A stretch of 64,000 nucleotides of DNA from Vibrio plantisponsor. GTDB taxonomy: Bacteria; Pseudomonadota; Gammaproteobacteria; Enterobacterales; Vibrionaceae. The stretch spans positions 496,001-560,000 of the forward strand of contig NZ_JABEQC010000001.1 in assembly GCF_013041605.1 (NCBI RefSeq), read 5' to 3'. Of this stretch, positions 1-8,595 are shown in pieces. The position numbers were made by a program, and so were the translations under genes. The number at the start of each line of letters is the position of its first letter. Position 1 is the stretch's first letter. The notes beneath the pieces were generated by a model, which ran no database searches, had not been told where the DNA came from, and saw only the letters and a list, made by a program, of their open reading frames with translations.

Positions 1-921
1 TCTGACTCGATGCGCAGACCAAAGAGAAGCAAATCCCTGACAGTAAATAGACTCATGCAAAATCGCATAAATAGGATTGGTCTGGAAATTCTGCTCCATC
101 ATCATTGCTTGCAGAAATTCGTAACGTAGCGTCTCTTTGCCTTCAACCGTGATAAAGGCATTTTCCAATGTAAAGTAGGTAGGGATGAAGCTATCACTAA
201 CACCGAAATTAATCCCAATTTGCTGGAACTGTTCAACGGTAAAACGCTGACCTGTGGGTAGCATAACTTCATGTGTTAACAAGTGATCGGCAATACGTTG
301 GCAGAGCTCTTGTGCTCTAGGAAATTGAGCAAAGAATGCCGCGTTTTTGTCTTGAGTACGCTGATAAGTTGCGCGATAAACATCATCCGCATGGCGCGAA
401 ATCGAAGGCACACCACCTGTGATGTATGAGCGCAGTAAACTTTCTGGAAAGAGCGACAGATATGTTAACGAACAGAAACCACCGAAGCTTTGACCTAATA
501 TCGCCCACTTATCCACGTTCCACTGCTTACGAATAAATTCTGCATCGCGGACAATATTATCTGCTCTGAAATGGCTGAGATATTGCGCTTGCTGTTCAGG
601 GCTCATTCCTGCCAGTGTCTGATGGTTAATGACACTGCTGTTTCCTGTGCCGCGTTGATCCAGAAGAAGAATGCGAAATTGCTGTAACGCACGTTTCATC
701 CAGCCGCTGGTGGCTGTTGCTCTCGGAGAGGGAAAGCCTGGCCCACCTTGAAAATAAACAAGCCACGGCTTGTGTTGATCATCACCGCGTGCGGATGTCA
801 CTGAGCGAGCAAACACTTCAATGGTTTGTTGGTCAGGATGCTGGTAATCAAGCGGAACAGAGAATGTATGCGGAGTGTAGAGAACTCCGTTATCGATAAA
901 GCTATGAGCGTGTAGAGACAT
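1..921 (-). CDS. Proline iminopeptidase-like alpha/beta hydrolase (S33), 3' end outside window
   Basis: The first 307 codons are present; the C-terminal part lies beyond the left edge. Translation from the ATG at 921 begins MSLHAHSFIDNG. Near residues 55-62 lies FQGGPGF, the oxyanion-hole HGGPG-type motif of S33 peptidases, and further on GQSFGG, the nucleophile elbow with its serine. These two motifs and their order are typical of prolyl aminopeptidase and related tripeptidyl hydrolases, which release N-terminal residues from small peptides. There is no obvious signal peptide, so it is probably cytoplasmic. The catalytic Asp and His are expected in the missing part. It sits alone, in the same direction as the efflux genes upstream but about 200 bp from them. 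The family is clear; the substrate is not. Confidence 0.85.
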   Translation of the reverse strand, partial: MSLHAHSFIDNGVLYTPHTFSVPLDYQHPDQQTIEVFARSVTSARGDDQHKPWLVYFQGGPGFPSPRATATSGWMKRALQQFRILLLDQRGTGNSSVINHQTLAGMSPEQQAQYLSHFRADNIVRDAEFIRKQWNVDKWAILGQSFGGFCSLTYLSLFPESLLRSYITGGVPSISRHADDVYRATYQRTQDKNAAFFAQFPRAQELCQRIADHLLTHEVMLPTGQRFTVEQFQQIGINFGVSDSFIPTYFTLENAFITVEGKETLRYEFLQAMMMEQNFQTNPIYAILHESIYCQGFASLWSAHRVR

Positions 922-1118
922 GGCTGATGATTTATCCTTTGGATTTGTTTTTGCGCACCTTAGCACAACTCCATCATCGGCATAACCGCTCTCAGATACA
1001 ATTCGTATCTATTAATGAATATTGTTCAATCACCATCAGCCTAAAAAATAGCGCCAACAGGCGGCTGCCTATATTAGCGGCGCTATTGTGAAAGATTGAA
1101 CAGTTGCTGTGAATGGAA

Positions 1119-2162
1119 CTACGCCATCTCATGGCTGAATCGGGTCGACTCAAAACGGTTGAGCAAGCGATGAACAAAGTAGGTCACCAGCAGTGTCACC
1201 ACAATCGCAAACAGAATGCTGCTTACACGGTAGAGAGCGCTGTAAACCAAGTCACCGCCTGGAGAAAGATACTGTCCAAATAAAATCCCAAGCGTAGTTA
1301 AGCCGCCAAAGCCTGCACCTGAACCGCTGGATTCTTTTACGTGCATGTAGCTGAAGATCATCGAACCGATCCAAAGCAGAGGAACAACGAAGAGTAGTAA
1401 ATCTGACCAGTCATACAGCAGTATCTGCCCAAGCAAACCGAAGGTTACGCCCATCAATGTTCCCATCGCACGTTTACGCGCATAACCCATAGCGCCATTC
1501 CAGTTCATAGGAAAAAGCAGTAATACCGTTGTAGCTTGCGCGGATAGAGAGTCACTTAAATTGAACACTTGAAAGACAATAAATGACAAGGTGGCAATCG
1601 TCGCTCCCATGATCGCTTCGTGGCGCATGCGATGACTTTTCTTCGGTTCCGTTGGTCTTGGTGGTGGCTGTCTTGGCTCAACATCCGGAATCAAAAACGT
1701 CATTAAGTACGCGATGACAACGGAAAGCACACTTGCCAGTAAGTTGGTAAAAACTAAATTGTTGATGTCTGTCGTTGGGTAGCTGGCAAAGTGCAGCATG
1801 ATACTCAAGCTGATGATGCTGTTTGCGCCAAACAGAAACAGGCTGCCCTTAGACATACAAGCAAATTTCACTAAGAACAGACCGAACGCAATGATAGTCA
1901 TCATGCCCGGATGAGCACCGAACAGTCCGCCCAAAATGCCAATTTCCAAACCACAGACTACTGCCGCCGCGACAAGCTGGCGCGCGGCGTGAGCATTCAT
2001 TACTGGCACCATACCCAGAAGCAGCATGGGTGTAACAGTGAAGAATACACCGTTATCCCAGCCAAAGATCTTACTGATGGTAAAACCAAGAGTTGCACCA
2101 GTGGCAATACGCAGGCACTGTCTGAGGTCGTTCGCAGACAGTGGGTGATCCCATAATCTCAT
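1119..2162 (-). CDS. DUF2955 / FUSC-like inner-membrane protein of an efflux pair
   Basis: This 347-residue protein is almost entirely hydrophobic. It has two blocks of membrane helices, roughly residues 20-165 and 190-335, separated by a charged proline-rich linker (EPRQPPPRPTEPKK). This two-block arrangement resembles the membrane halves of fusaric acid resistance/AaeB-like proteins, and the N-terminus resembles DUF2955. It starts 12 bp after the HlyD-like gene and is the third gene of a marR-hlyD-DUF2955 operon. It probably supplies the inner-membrane part of a tripartite efflux pump for small aromatic or toxic compounds, with an outer-membrane channel encoded elsewhere. The substrate cannot be read from the sequence. 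Confidence 0.8.
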   Translation of the reverse strand: MRLWDHPLSANDLRQCLRIATGATLGFTISKIFGWDNGVFFTVTPMLLLGMVPVMNAHAARQLVAAAVVCGLEIGILGGLFGAHPGMMTIIAFGLFLVKFACMSKGSLFLFGANSIISLSIMLHFASYPTTDINNLVFTNLLASVLSVVIAYLMTFLIPDVEPRQPPPRPTEPKKSHRMRHEAIMGATIATLSFIVFQVFNLSDSLSAQATTVLLLFPMNWNGAMGYARKRAMGTLMGVTFGLLGQILLYDWSDLLLFVVPLLWIGSMIFSYMHVKESSGSGAGFGGLTTLGILFGQYLSPGGDLVYSALYRVSSILFAIVVTLLVTYFVHRLLNRFESTRFSHEMA

Positions 2163-2174
2163 GCCACCTCCTAA

Positions 2175-3233
2175 TTAATAGATATAGTGGAGTGCACTAA
2201 GGAAGTGGATTTGTGCTCTCGCTAGTAATGCAAAGAGTGAGTTTTCTGGAATCAACTGTACCGTCGCACGTGCGCCAGAAGGCAATTGCTCTACTAGATT
2301 ATTATCAATCGCTAAGTGAACGCGCATACGTTGTGCATCACGAACCCAACGGCTGGATGTGGTTGGCGTAGCAAGACTACCGTCAGCGGCGAACTGACCT
2401 GCACTCACACCTGCGTCTAATGTGCTGAGCTGAGCTTCAAACACTTGTCCCGGTTTGCTATCGAAAGCAATTAAGGCGCGGCTGTCTGATGCAAAGTGAC
2501 GTAAGCTTTTTTCACGGAAATCGGCAATCACATCTACTTCATCAGCCACTAGCGCTACTAGTGGGCTACCAGCACTCGCATAAGTACCGTTTTCCAATTG
2601 TAGGTTAGTGACAATCCCATCATGTTCAGCAACCACTCGAGTGTATGAAAGGTTTAGCTTAGCTTTATCTAACTGGTTTTGAGCAACGCGAACCCTAACG
2701 TTGTTGTCACCGACCTCGCCACGATTAACTTGCAGTTGCTTCAAGCGAGCTTGCGCTGCTGATACGTTCGCTTGTGCGGCAACTGCTGCACTTTGCGCAT
2801 CATCTTTCAGCTGCTGTGATGTGCCGTTACGAAGGAAAAGAGTATTCAGACGGTTTGCTTCGCGATGTTTTTGTTCTGCAACGATAACGCTTGCTTTCAA
2901 ATCTGCTTGTGCAGCGGCAATGGATGCGTCTAATTGATCGTTGTTTTGCATGACTTGTTTGAGATTGAGTTCAGCTTGTTCAACCGCTAGTTGGTAAGTT
3001 TCAGGGTTGATTTCAAACAGTACATCACCTTTATGCACGGCTTGGTTGTTTTTGACATAGACGTTGGCAATTTGACCGCCGACTTGAGGGGCGATTTTGG
3101 TGACGACACGGGTTGCCATTGCTTGGGGTGTCAATGGCATCGTAAGGTCCGCTACGAGAAAATAGGCGAACACAAACACAAACCCGAAGCAGGAGTATTT
3201 AATCCAGCGAGCGAATTTTTGATCTGGGGTCAT
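2175..3233 (-). CDS. HlyD-family membrane fusion (periplasmic adaptor) protein
   Basis: A 352-residue EmrA/AaeA-like adaptor. One N-terminal membrane helix (about residues 12-30) anchors it. A biotinyl-lipoyl-like half follows (QVGGQIANVYVKNNQAVHKG), then a long alanine/glutamine-rich coiled-coil hairpin (about 75-185), then the second lipoyl half (HDGIVTNLQLENGTY) and a beta-barrel. Such proteins link an inner-membrane pump to an outer-membrane channel of the TolC type. It lies between the MarR regulator (17 bp upstream) and the DUF2955 membrane protein, which makes an efflux operon likely. Like AaeA, and unlike lipoprotein AcrA types, it has an uncleaved N-terminal anchor. Confidence 0.88.
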   Translation of the reverse strand: MTPDQKFARWIKYSCFGFVFVFAYFLVADLTMPLTPQAMATRVVTKIAPQVGGQIANVYVKNNQAVHKGDVLFEINPETYQLAVEQAELNLKQVMQNNDQLDASIAAAQADLKASVIVAEQKHREANRLNTLFLRNGTSQQLKDDAQSAAVAAQANVSAAQARLKQLQVNRGEVGDNNVRVRVAQNQLDKAKLNLSYTRVVAEHDGIVTNLQLENGTYASAGSPLVALVADEVDVIADFREKSLRHFASDSRALIAFDSKPGQVFEAQLSTLDAGVSAGQFAADGSLATPTTSSRWVRDAQRMRVHLAIDNNLVEQLPSGARATVQLIPENSLFALLARAQIHFLSALHYIY

Positions 3234-3250
3234 GATTTAAAACTTCTCTT

Positions 3251-3724
3251 TTATTCTAAGGTTTCTGACTTTTGACTAAGTGCTTCAAGCGCGCTTTGTG
3301 AGACTCTGTCGAGTATCGATGAAAGCATTTTTATCTCTTCATCACTGATGTTATTCAGTATCTGGCTACGAACTTCGACGATTTTTTCTTCCATCTGTTT
3401 GAGCAGAGATTTTCCGTCTTCGGTCAGTCGTACTATTCGAGCGCGTTTGTCACTTTTACAGCTATAACGAGTGACGAGAGATTGCTCTTCTAATTGATTT
3501 AAAGTGCGCATTAATGATGGCAGTTCAATTTCAAGCGCTTCAGCGAGACTCTTCTGACTTACGTTGTCACCTAGACGTCTTAGTTTCCATAAGGCAGTCC
3601 AGCGTGGGTGTGTAAGACCGAGCGGAGCTAATTCGCGATCTGCTACCATTTTCCAAAGGCGTGATACGCGGGCTAACTGCTCAGCGAGAGACAATTCTTT
3701 GAGGCTTGCAATGTCGTGTACCAT
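3251..3724 (-). CDS. MarR/SlyA-family transcriptional regulator
   Basis: A 157-residue winged-helix protein. A helical dimerisation segment is followed by the DNA-binding region (about residues 35-100) containing QKSLAEALEIELPSLMRTL and the wing with RVVRLTEDGKSLL-like sequence (seen as RIVRLTEDGKSLL). The length is usual for the family. It is the first gene of the operon with the HlyD-like and DUF2955 genes. A pair of palindromes starts 12 bp upstream of its start codon, so autoregulation and ligand-released control of the pump is the likely arrangement. This is inferred from the usual logic of MarR-efflux operons. The inducing ligand is unknown. Confidence 0.88.
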   Translation of the reverse strand: MVHDIASLKELSLAEQLARVSRLWKMVADRELAPLGLTHPRWTALWKLRRLGDNVSQKSLAEALEIELPSLMRTLNQLEEQSLVTRYSCKSDKRARIVRLTEDGKSLLKQMEEKIVEVRSQILNNISDEEIKMLSSILDRVSQSALEALSQKSETLE

Positions 3725-3735
3725 GATTAACTCTT

Positions 3736-3785
3736 ATTTACTTAGCGTGCTAAGTAATATAGTTTAGTTAGCACGCTAAGTAAAT
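3736..3785. promoter_or_regulatory. Paired palindromic operator, probably for the MarR regulator
   Basis: ATTTACTTAGCGTGCTAA (3736-3753) and its exact reverse complement at 3768-3785 form an 18-bp inverted repeat. Each arm also contains its own palindrome, TTAGC-GT-GCTAA and TTAGC-AC-GCTAA. The two small palindromes are centred about 27 bp apart. Their size and position immediately before the marR start fit two MarR dimer sites over the promoter. Assignment to this regulator is by position only. Confidence 0.75.
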
Positions 3786-3788
3786 AGA

Positions 3789-3804
3789 TGTGATGAAAAT
3801 CACA
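3789..3804. promoter_or_regulatory. CRP-cAMP binding site (TGTGA-N6-TCACA)
   Basis: TGTGATGAAAATCACA matches the 16-bp CRP core consensus exactly in both half-sites. It lies three bases from the MarR-type palindrome pair, in the intergenic region shared by the efflux operon (leftward) and the NhaP-type antiporter (rightward, start about 158 bp away). It could act on either; the distance to the marR start (about 65 bp) fits class I or II activation of the efflux operon. Confidence 0.7.
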
Positions 3805-3961
3805 GTCATTTTTATTTGTGACACATGCTCGCAAGTCTAACTAATTGAAGCGAAGGATAAGGGAACACTTAATTTATCGTCTATTCTTAGAGGGTTACGT
3901 AAATTGTTCGGTCGTTAAATCAAACAATTAAAGGCTTTCAACTCTCTAAAGGCATAAGCTT

Positions 3962-5170
3962 GTGGAAGAACACATTATTATTCTCGTTATCGCATTAGTG
4001 ATCTTGAGCTATGGATATATTTCAAACTTTCTCGCTCGATACGACATATCAGGCCCCATGGTGTTTACTGGCTTGGGGTTACTGTTCTCACCACTAGGTT
4101 TGCATTTTGCTGAACTCAACATTGACGCCAACATGGTGACTGTACTGGTTGAAATTGCCTTAGTTCTGGTGTTGTTCAGTGATGCGGCTTTGTTGGACCT
4201 AGGGTTACTAAAACAATCTTGGAAAATCCCTGCTCGGCTTCTATTTATTGGTCTGCCAATCACTGTGGTCGCAGGAACGATAGCGGGCAAAATCATTTTC
4301 CCTGATATGCCATTTCTCGATTTACTGCTGCTGGCTTTGATCTTGACGCCAACCGATGCAGCACTTGGTAAGGCTGTTGTCTCTGACCCTATTGTGCCTA
4401 AGACCGTACGCTCTACCATCAATGTGGAGAGTGGCTTAAATGATGGAATTATTTTCCCTATTCTGATTACGGTAGTTGCTGCCATCAGTGCGGGCATTAA
4501 CCATGAACCGCAAGGTAACTGGATGATTTATGTTGCTAAGCAGATTGTCTTCGGTGGATTAGCGGGTGCTGCGATTGGTTATTTGGGCGCGCGAGCACAG
4601 CTGCTCTGTTTGAAAAAAGAGTGGATGGTCGAAACTTATCGAAACTTGGTGCCGATAGCGTTAGCCATTCTCGCTTACTACAGCGCTGAAGTGGTTTCTG
4701 GTAACGGCTTTATTGCAGCCTTTTTTGCGGGCTTATATGCAGGAAACACCAGTGAGAGTGTCCGAGACCACATTGAAGATTTTGCTGAAAGCGAAGGGGA
4801 GTTGTTGGTATTGATCAGCTTCTTTGTTTTTGGTTTTGCCTTTGTGCCAGTCACTTGGGACTACATTTCAGCACCTGTGATTGTTTACGCTTTACTAAGT
4901 TTGACTGTCTTGCGAATGCTGCCTGTGATTCTTTGTTTGCTCGGAAGTAAACTTGATTTCTCAACCATGAGCTTTATTGCTTGGTTTGGTCCAAGAGGTA
5001 TTGCTTCTATATTGTATGCGCTGCTGGTCGCTCATGAATTCGGTTCTATTCAAGGTTATGAGCAGTTGTTCGCGGTTGTGACTTTAACGGTATTAATGAG
5101 CATTTTTGCCCACGGTTTTTCTGCTCAGCCGTTGGCGAATTTGTATAGCAAACACATCCAAAAGCCATAG
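3962..5170 (+). CDS. NhaP/CPA1-type monovalent cation:proton antiporter
   Basis: A 402-residue integral membrane protein with about 12 hydrophobic segments and a GTG start. The sequence LTPTDAALGKAV followed by NVESGLNDGI is the characteristic CPA1 ion-binding region with the conserved acidic residues. A second hallmark, WFGPRGIAS, is near residues 340-350. It exchanges Na+ or K+ for protons across the inner membrane, supporting pH and salt homeostasis. It lacks the long cytoplasmic C-terminal domain found in some family members. A strong hairpin follows the gene. The preferred cation cannot be told from sequence. Confidence 0.88.
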   Translation: MEEHIIILVIALVILSYGYISNFLARYDISGPMVFTGLGLLFSPLGLHFAELNIDANMVTVLVEIALVLVLFSDAALLDLGLLKQSWKIPARLLFIGLPITVVAGTIAGKIIFPDMPFLDLLLLALILTPTDAALGKAVVSDPIVPKTVRSTINVESGLNDGIIFPILITVVAAISAGINHEPQGNWMIYVAKQIVFGGLAGAAIGYLGARAQLLCLKKEWMVETYRNLVPIALAILAYYSAEVVSGNGFIAAFFAGLYAGNTSESVRDHIEDFAESEGELLVLISFFVFGFAFVPVTWDYISAPVIVYALLSLTVLRMLPVILCLLGSKLDFSTMSFIAWFGPRGIASILYALLVAHEFGSIQGYEQLFAVVTLTVLMSIFAHGFSAQPLANLYSKHIQKP

Positions 5171-5200
5171 TCGCATCTCAAACAAAGCGGCATGCAAAAC

Positions 5201-5224
5201 AAAGCCGGCTTGATTGCCGGCTTT
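5201..5224. terminator. Bidirectional intrinsic terminator
   Basis: AAAGCCGGC (5201-5209), a 6-nt loop and GCCGGCTTT form a perfect 9-bp stem with A/T ends on both sides. It lies between the antiporter gene and the convergent binding-protein gene and can serve both. Confidence 0.85.
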
Positions 5225-5262
5225 CATCTCAATAAATCGTGTCTAAAGATGAAGAGATTGAT

Positions 5263-6036
5263 TTATAGGTTTTCACCATAGATATCGAAGCTGAAGTATT
5301 TCGCTGCGATCTTATCGTAAGTACCGTTTTGGCGAATTTCGACGATAGCTTGGTTAAACTTTTCTGCCAGCTCTTGGTCCTGTTTACGTAGCGCAAGTGC
5401 AGTACCTTCACCGATGTAGGCTTTATCCGTTACCGCTTGGCCTTTGAACTCAAAACCTTTGCCTTCAGCTTTGTCTAGGAAAGCCAGAGATAGCTGATCT
5501 GCGTTACCGAACGTTGCGTCTAAACGACCATTTTGCATGTCGATGTACACTTCATCCTGACCTGTGTAACGTTTGATTTCAGCCACTGCGCCAAACTTGT
5601 CTGTTACATAGCGGTCATGAATCGTACCTTGCTGAACACCAATCACTTTGTCTTTCATACCAGCTTGATCAATGGTGAAGTCAGCATTTTTCGCTGCCAC
5701 GAAACGAGCGGGTGTTTGGTAGTACTTGTTTGTGAACAGAACCTTTTTCTTACGGTCGTCTGTGATACGCATTGACGCCATAATCACGTCTGATTTACGA
5801 GCAAGCAGGCTAGGGATTAGCGCATCCCAGCTTTGTGAAACCCAAGTACACTCTAGTTTTGCTTGAGCACATAATGCGTCCGCAATTTCAATATCGAAGC
5901 CAACAGGCGTGCCGTCTGCATTCTTGTAGTTGAACGGTGGGTAAGTGAAGTCAGAAGCAAGACGTACTTCTTTTGCAAAAGCTGCTGAACCGAACAGTGC
6001 TGCACAACAAGCTAAACCTAAAGCTAATTTTTTCAT
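5263..6036 (-). CDS. Periplasmic polar amino-acid binding protein (ArtJ/HisJ/ArgT-like)
   Basis: A 257-residue solute-binding protein with a signal peptide (MKKLALGLACCAALFGSAAFA, cleaved after AFA). The family signature GFDIEIADALCAQ follows, then SWDALIPSLLARKSDVIMA and the hinge/second lobe. These are hallmarks of the basic amino-acid binding proteins of ABC importers (arginine, lysine, ornithine, histidine). No permease or ATPase genes are adjacent, so it must share a transporter encoded elsewhere. It starts 24 bp after the hisC-like gene and is probably co-transcribed with it. Arginine or histidine is the most likely ligand, but this is inference. Confidence 0.85.
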   Translation of the reverse strand: MKKLALGLACCAALFGSAAFAKEVRLASDFTYPPFNYKNADGTPVGFDIEIADALCAQAKLECTWVSQSWDALIPSLLARKSDVIMASMRITDDRKKKVLFTNKYYQTPARFVAAKNADFTIDQAGMKDKVIGVQQGTIHDRYVTDKFGAVAEIKRYTGQDEVYIDMQNGRLDATFGNADQLSLAFLDKAEGKGFEFKGQAVTDKAYIGEGTALALRKQDQELAEKFNQAIVEIRQNGTYDKIAAKYFSFDIYGENL

Positions 6037-6060
6037 TGGTTAATTCCTTTTATCAATTAT

Positions 6061-7134
6061 CTACGATTGCGTTGGGTAACTGCGGAGCACACTAATCACT
6101 TCTTCCATGCTCGATTGGCTACCGATAGTGATTCGTACGCAGTTTCTAAGTGCAGGGTCGTGGCTTTGATTGCGAGTCACAATACCTTGCTTTAGAAGAT
6201 ACGCAAACAAGTCTTCACCTGTATGTGTACGTACTAACACGAAATTGGTGGATGACGGGTAGACGTGAGCAATACATGGTAAGTTGTTTAACTCACTGAT
6301 GAACCATTCACGGGTACGAATGAGCGTTTGAGTGTTCTCTTTTACCTGTTTTAGACCCGTTTCAGACAGCGCCGTTAATACCACCGTTGCACTTGAATCC
6401 GGCATTGGGTAAGGAGGAATAAGCTTAGAGACGAAATCCATCACACTCTTATCGGCGATAATAAAACCGCAACGTACTGCCGCTAAGCCAAAGGCTTTCG
6501 ATAGAGTGCGAATGACCACTAAGTTAGGATATTGAGCAATCAGACTTGCGGCGTTGTGTTCCATTTCAAATTCGATATAGGCTTCATCAACCACCACGAT
6601 GGCGTCGTCTTGTGTTCCTTCAAGCACTTTGACGATCTCTGCTTGAGAGATGAGATTACCTGTAGGGTTATTCGGTGAACATAGAAACACCAAATTCGCC
6701 TCTTTTGCTGCCTGAATAACACCTTGGCAGTCCAATTCGAAAGCATCACCAACGAGTGGTACTTTGATGGTTTCCATCGCAAGTGCATCCGCACAGAACT
6801 CATACATAGCGTAAGTTGGCGGACAAACCACGATCTTATCTTTACCCGGTTGGCAGAAGGTACGAATCAATAGGTCAATAGCTTCATCTGCACCACGTAC
6901 CGCAAGCACTGGAGCGTCAATCTCCGCGTATTTTTGATAAGCCGAAGCGACATCATGAGGCAGAAAATCAGGGTAGCGGTTGTAGCTTTGCTCCTGATTA
7001 TCGAACTTGATTGGGAACTCAAGTTCGTTGGCGTTTAACCACACTCGACCTGAGCCACCGATACGTCTTGCTGACTGATAAGGTATTAATTTTTTTATGA
7101 CCTCTGGTACCAATGAGGCGGCTAGTGAAGACAT
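6061..7134 (-). CDS. hisC: Histidinol-phosphate aminotransferase-like PLP enzyme
   Basis: A fold-type I aminotransferase of 357 residues when started at the ATG at 7134, which has AGAGG six bases upstream; an 11-residue longer in-frame form from 7167 lacks a good site. Seen are SPNNPTGNLIS, DEAYIEFE and the PLP-lysine motif RTLSKAFGLAAVRCG. The closest family is HisC, which converts imidazole-acetol phosphate and glutamate to histidinol phosphate. No other his genes are nearby. Instead it is followed by an amino-acid binding protein and faces a divergent LysR gene, so it may be a second, specialised copy acting on another amino or keto acid. Family assignment is strong, pathway uncertain. Confidence 0.82.
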   Translation of the reverse strand: MSSLAASLVPEVIKKLIPYQSARRIGGSGRVWLNANELEFPIKFDNQEQSYNRYPDFLPHDVASAYQKYAEIDAPVLAVRGADEAIDLLIRTFCQPGKDKIVVCPPTYAMYEFCADALAMETIKVPLVGDAFELDCQGVIQAAKEANLVFLCSPNNPTGNLISQAEIVKVLEGTQDDAIVVVDEAYIEFEMEHNAASLIAQYPNLVVIRTLSKAFGLAAVRCGFIIADKSVMDFVSKLIPPYPMPDSSATVVLTALSETGLKQVKENTQTLIRTREWFISELNNLPCIAHVYPSSTNFVLVRTHTGEDLFAYLLKQGIVTRNQSHDPALRNCVRITIGSQSSMEEVISVLRSYPTQS

Positions 7135-7317
7135 GGTTGACCTCTCGCTAGTGCTAGTTAGTCGCACTAAGTGATTTTTTATTCGTTAAATTGCATTTAA
7201 TTTGTTTTTATTTGCAATTCGCTTTTTGTTTTGATTATTCAATCAAAAAGGATTTGTAAAAAGAATCGAAATAAACACATACTAGCCATGATAAAAAATC
7301 ATAGCTCGAGGTGTGGG

Positions 7318-8229
7318 ATGCATCTTCCATCGACAAAAACATTGCAGGCATTTCTCGCCACAGCAGAACACTTGAACTTTACTAAGGCTGCGCATGCTTT
7401 GAACCTGACTCAGGGCGCGATCAGTCGGCAAATTCTTTCATTAGAAGAGTTGTTGGGTGTGAAATTGTTTTTCCGTCATGCAAGGGGATTGTCGCTCACG
7501 CAACAAGGGTTGAAGTTTGTTCCTCATGCGGAAGATGTACTGAACCGTCTGCGCTCGGCGATTGAAGAGGTGTCGTCGACACCTTCCACTATAAAACTCA
7601 ACGCGCCTAGCTGCGTGACATCTTGGTTGTTGCCGAGATTAATGGCTTTTCAGGACGCACACCCTGATATTGATGTGGAGCTGACTTCAACCATTAAGCA
7701 TCACCTTGAACCGAACTTTAATTTGTTTGATGCAGTGATTATGTACAGCAAAGCGCCCAAGCTTCCTTCCGTGGTGAGCCATCAATTGTTCGAAGAGTGT
7801 TTAACGCCTATCTGTCGCCCAGAACTGCTGGATGATTTGGGGCAACAGTTGTCGTTTGATGAATTACCGCGACTGACGTGGTTACATGCTAATACAGAAC
7901 AAAGTGACTGGAAGTTATGGCTAAACCATATGGATAGAAGAGAGCTGTTTAGCAAAAGTAATCAGCACTTTTCAACCCTTGACCAAACCATGAATGCCGC
8001 GCAGCAAGGGTTTGGCATTGCTGTCGGAGACATTACGCTTGCCGAGCAAGATCTTGCTATGCATCGATTAATTAAGCCTTTTGAACAGACAGTACTTTCT
8101 GGCCACAGCTATTACTTTTTGTACCCAAAACAGAGTGATAATCCTATGCTAGATACGCTTCAGGATTGGCTCGTTTCTGGCTTTCAACAATCAGTAGCAA
8201 TCGAAAAGCAGGCGATGGCTGCGAACTAA
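7318..8229 (+). CDS. LysR-family regulator (GcvA-like), divergent from hisC-like gene
   Basis: A 303-residue LysR protein when started at the ATG at 7318, which follows GAGGTG; an upstream in-frame ATG at 7231 would add 29 basic residues not usual in the family. The N-terminal helix-turn-helix reads LNFTKAAHALNLTQGAISRQ (residues about 18-37), and a two-lobed inducer-binding domain follows. Alongside GcvA-type members, which control genes of amino-acid metabolism, its placement divergent from the hisC-like gene and binding-protein gene suggests it controls them. The inducer is unknown. Confidence 0.85.
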   Translation: MHLPSTKTLQAFLATAEHLNFTKAAHALNLTQGAISRQILSLEELLGVKLFFRHARGLSLTQQGLKFVPHAEDVLNRLRSAIEEVSSTPSTIKLNAPSCVTSWLLPRLMAFQDAHPDIDVELTSTIKHHLEPNFNLFDAVIMYSKAPKLPSVVSHQLFEECLTPICRPELLDDLGQQLSFDELPRLTWLHANTEQSDWKLWLNHMDRRELFSKSNQHFSTLDQTMNAAQQGFGIAVGDITLAEQDLAMHRLIKPFEQTVLSGHSYYFLYPKQSDNPMLDTLQDWLVSGFQQSVAIEKQAMAAN

Positions 8230-8284
8230 TTTGTTCTGCATCCAATATCGACAGATTCAGAATAGAAACAAAGAAGGAGCCGTT

Positions 8285-8566
8285 ATGGCGCGTCCGAAAA
8301 TTCCTCGTCAGATTTGTGGTTCTCCAGCTCAAAGCTGTTTTAAACCTAATGGCGTTCCAATGGGAAGTTTAGAAAAGGTTTTTCTTGAAGCTGATGAATT
8401 TGAAGCGATTCGGCTGGTGGACTATCAAGGAATGCAACAACAACAGGCAGCCGTTGAGATGGGAGTCTCGCGACAAACGTTGGCCAACTTGGTGAAATCT
8501 GCCCGAAAAAAAGTGGCGGATAGCTTACTCAATGGTAAAGCGTTGATGATGAGCCCAGCTGAGTAA
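8285..8566 (+). CDS. DUF134 / UPF0251 helix-turn-helix protein
   Basis: A 93-residue protein starting at the ATG at 8285, preceded by AAGGAGCC. The start MARPKIPRQICGSP and the stretch FEAIRLVDYQGMQQ are typical of DUF134. The C-terminal half has a sigma-region-4-like helix-turn-helix (QQAAVEMGVSRQTLANLVKS). Members often sit near dinitrogenase iron-molybdenum cofactor-like proteins and may bind metals through the N-terminal cysteines (two here, in ICGSPAQSC). It starts 55 bp after the LysR gene and may be co-transcribed. The function is not established. Confidence 0.85.
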   Translation: MARPKIPRQICGSPAQSCFKPNGVPMGSLEKVFLEADEFEAIRLVDYQGMQQQQAAVEMGVSRQTLANLVKSARKKVADSLLNGKALMMSPAE

Positions 8567-8595
8567 TTTGGACTCTGTCTAGAGTGTTGCTCTCG

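Noticed and set aside
4009..4497. 162-residue open frame opposite the antiporter gene
   Set aside because: Low-complexity, basic translation lying wholly antisense to a clear membrane-protein gene; a composition artefact.
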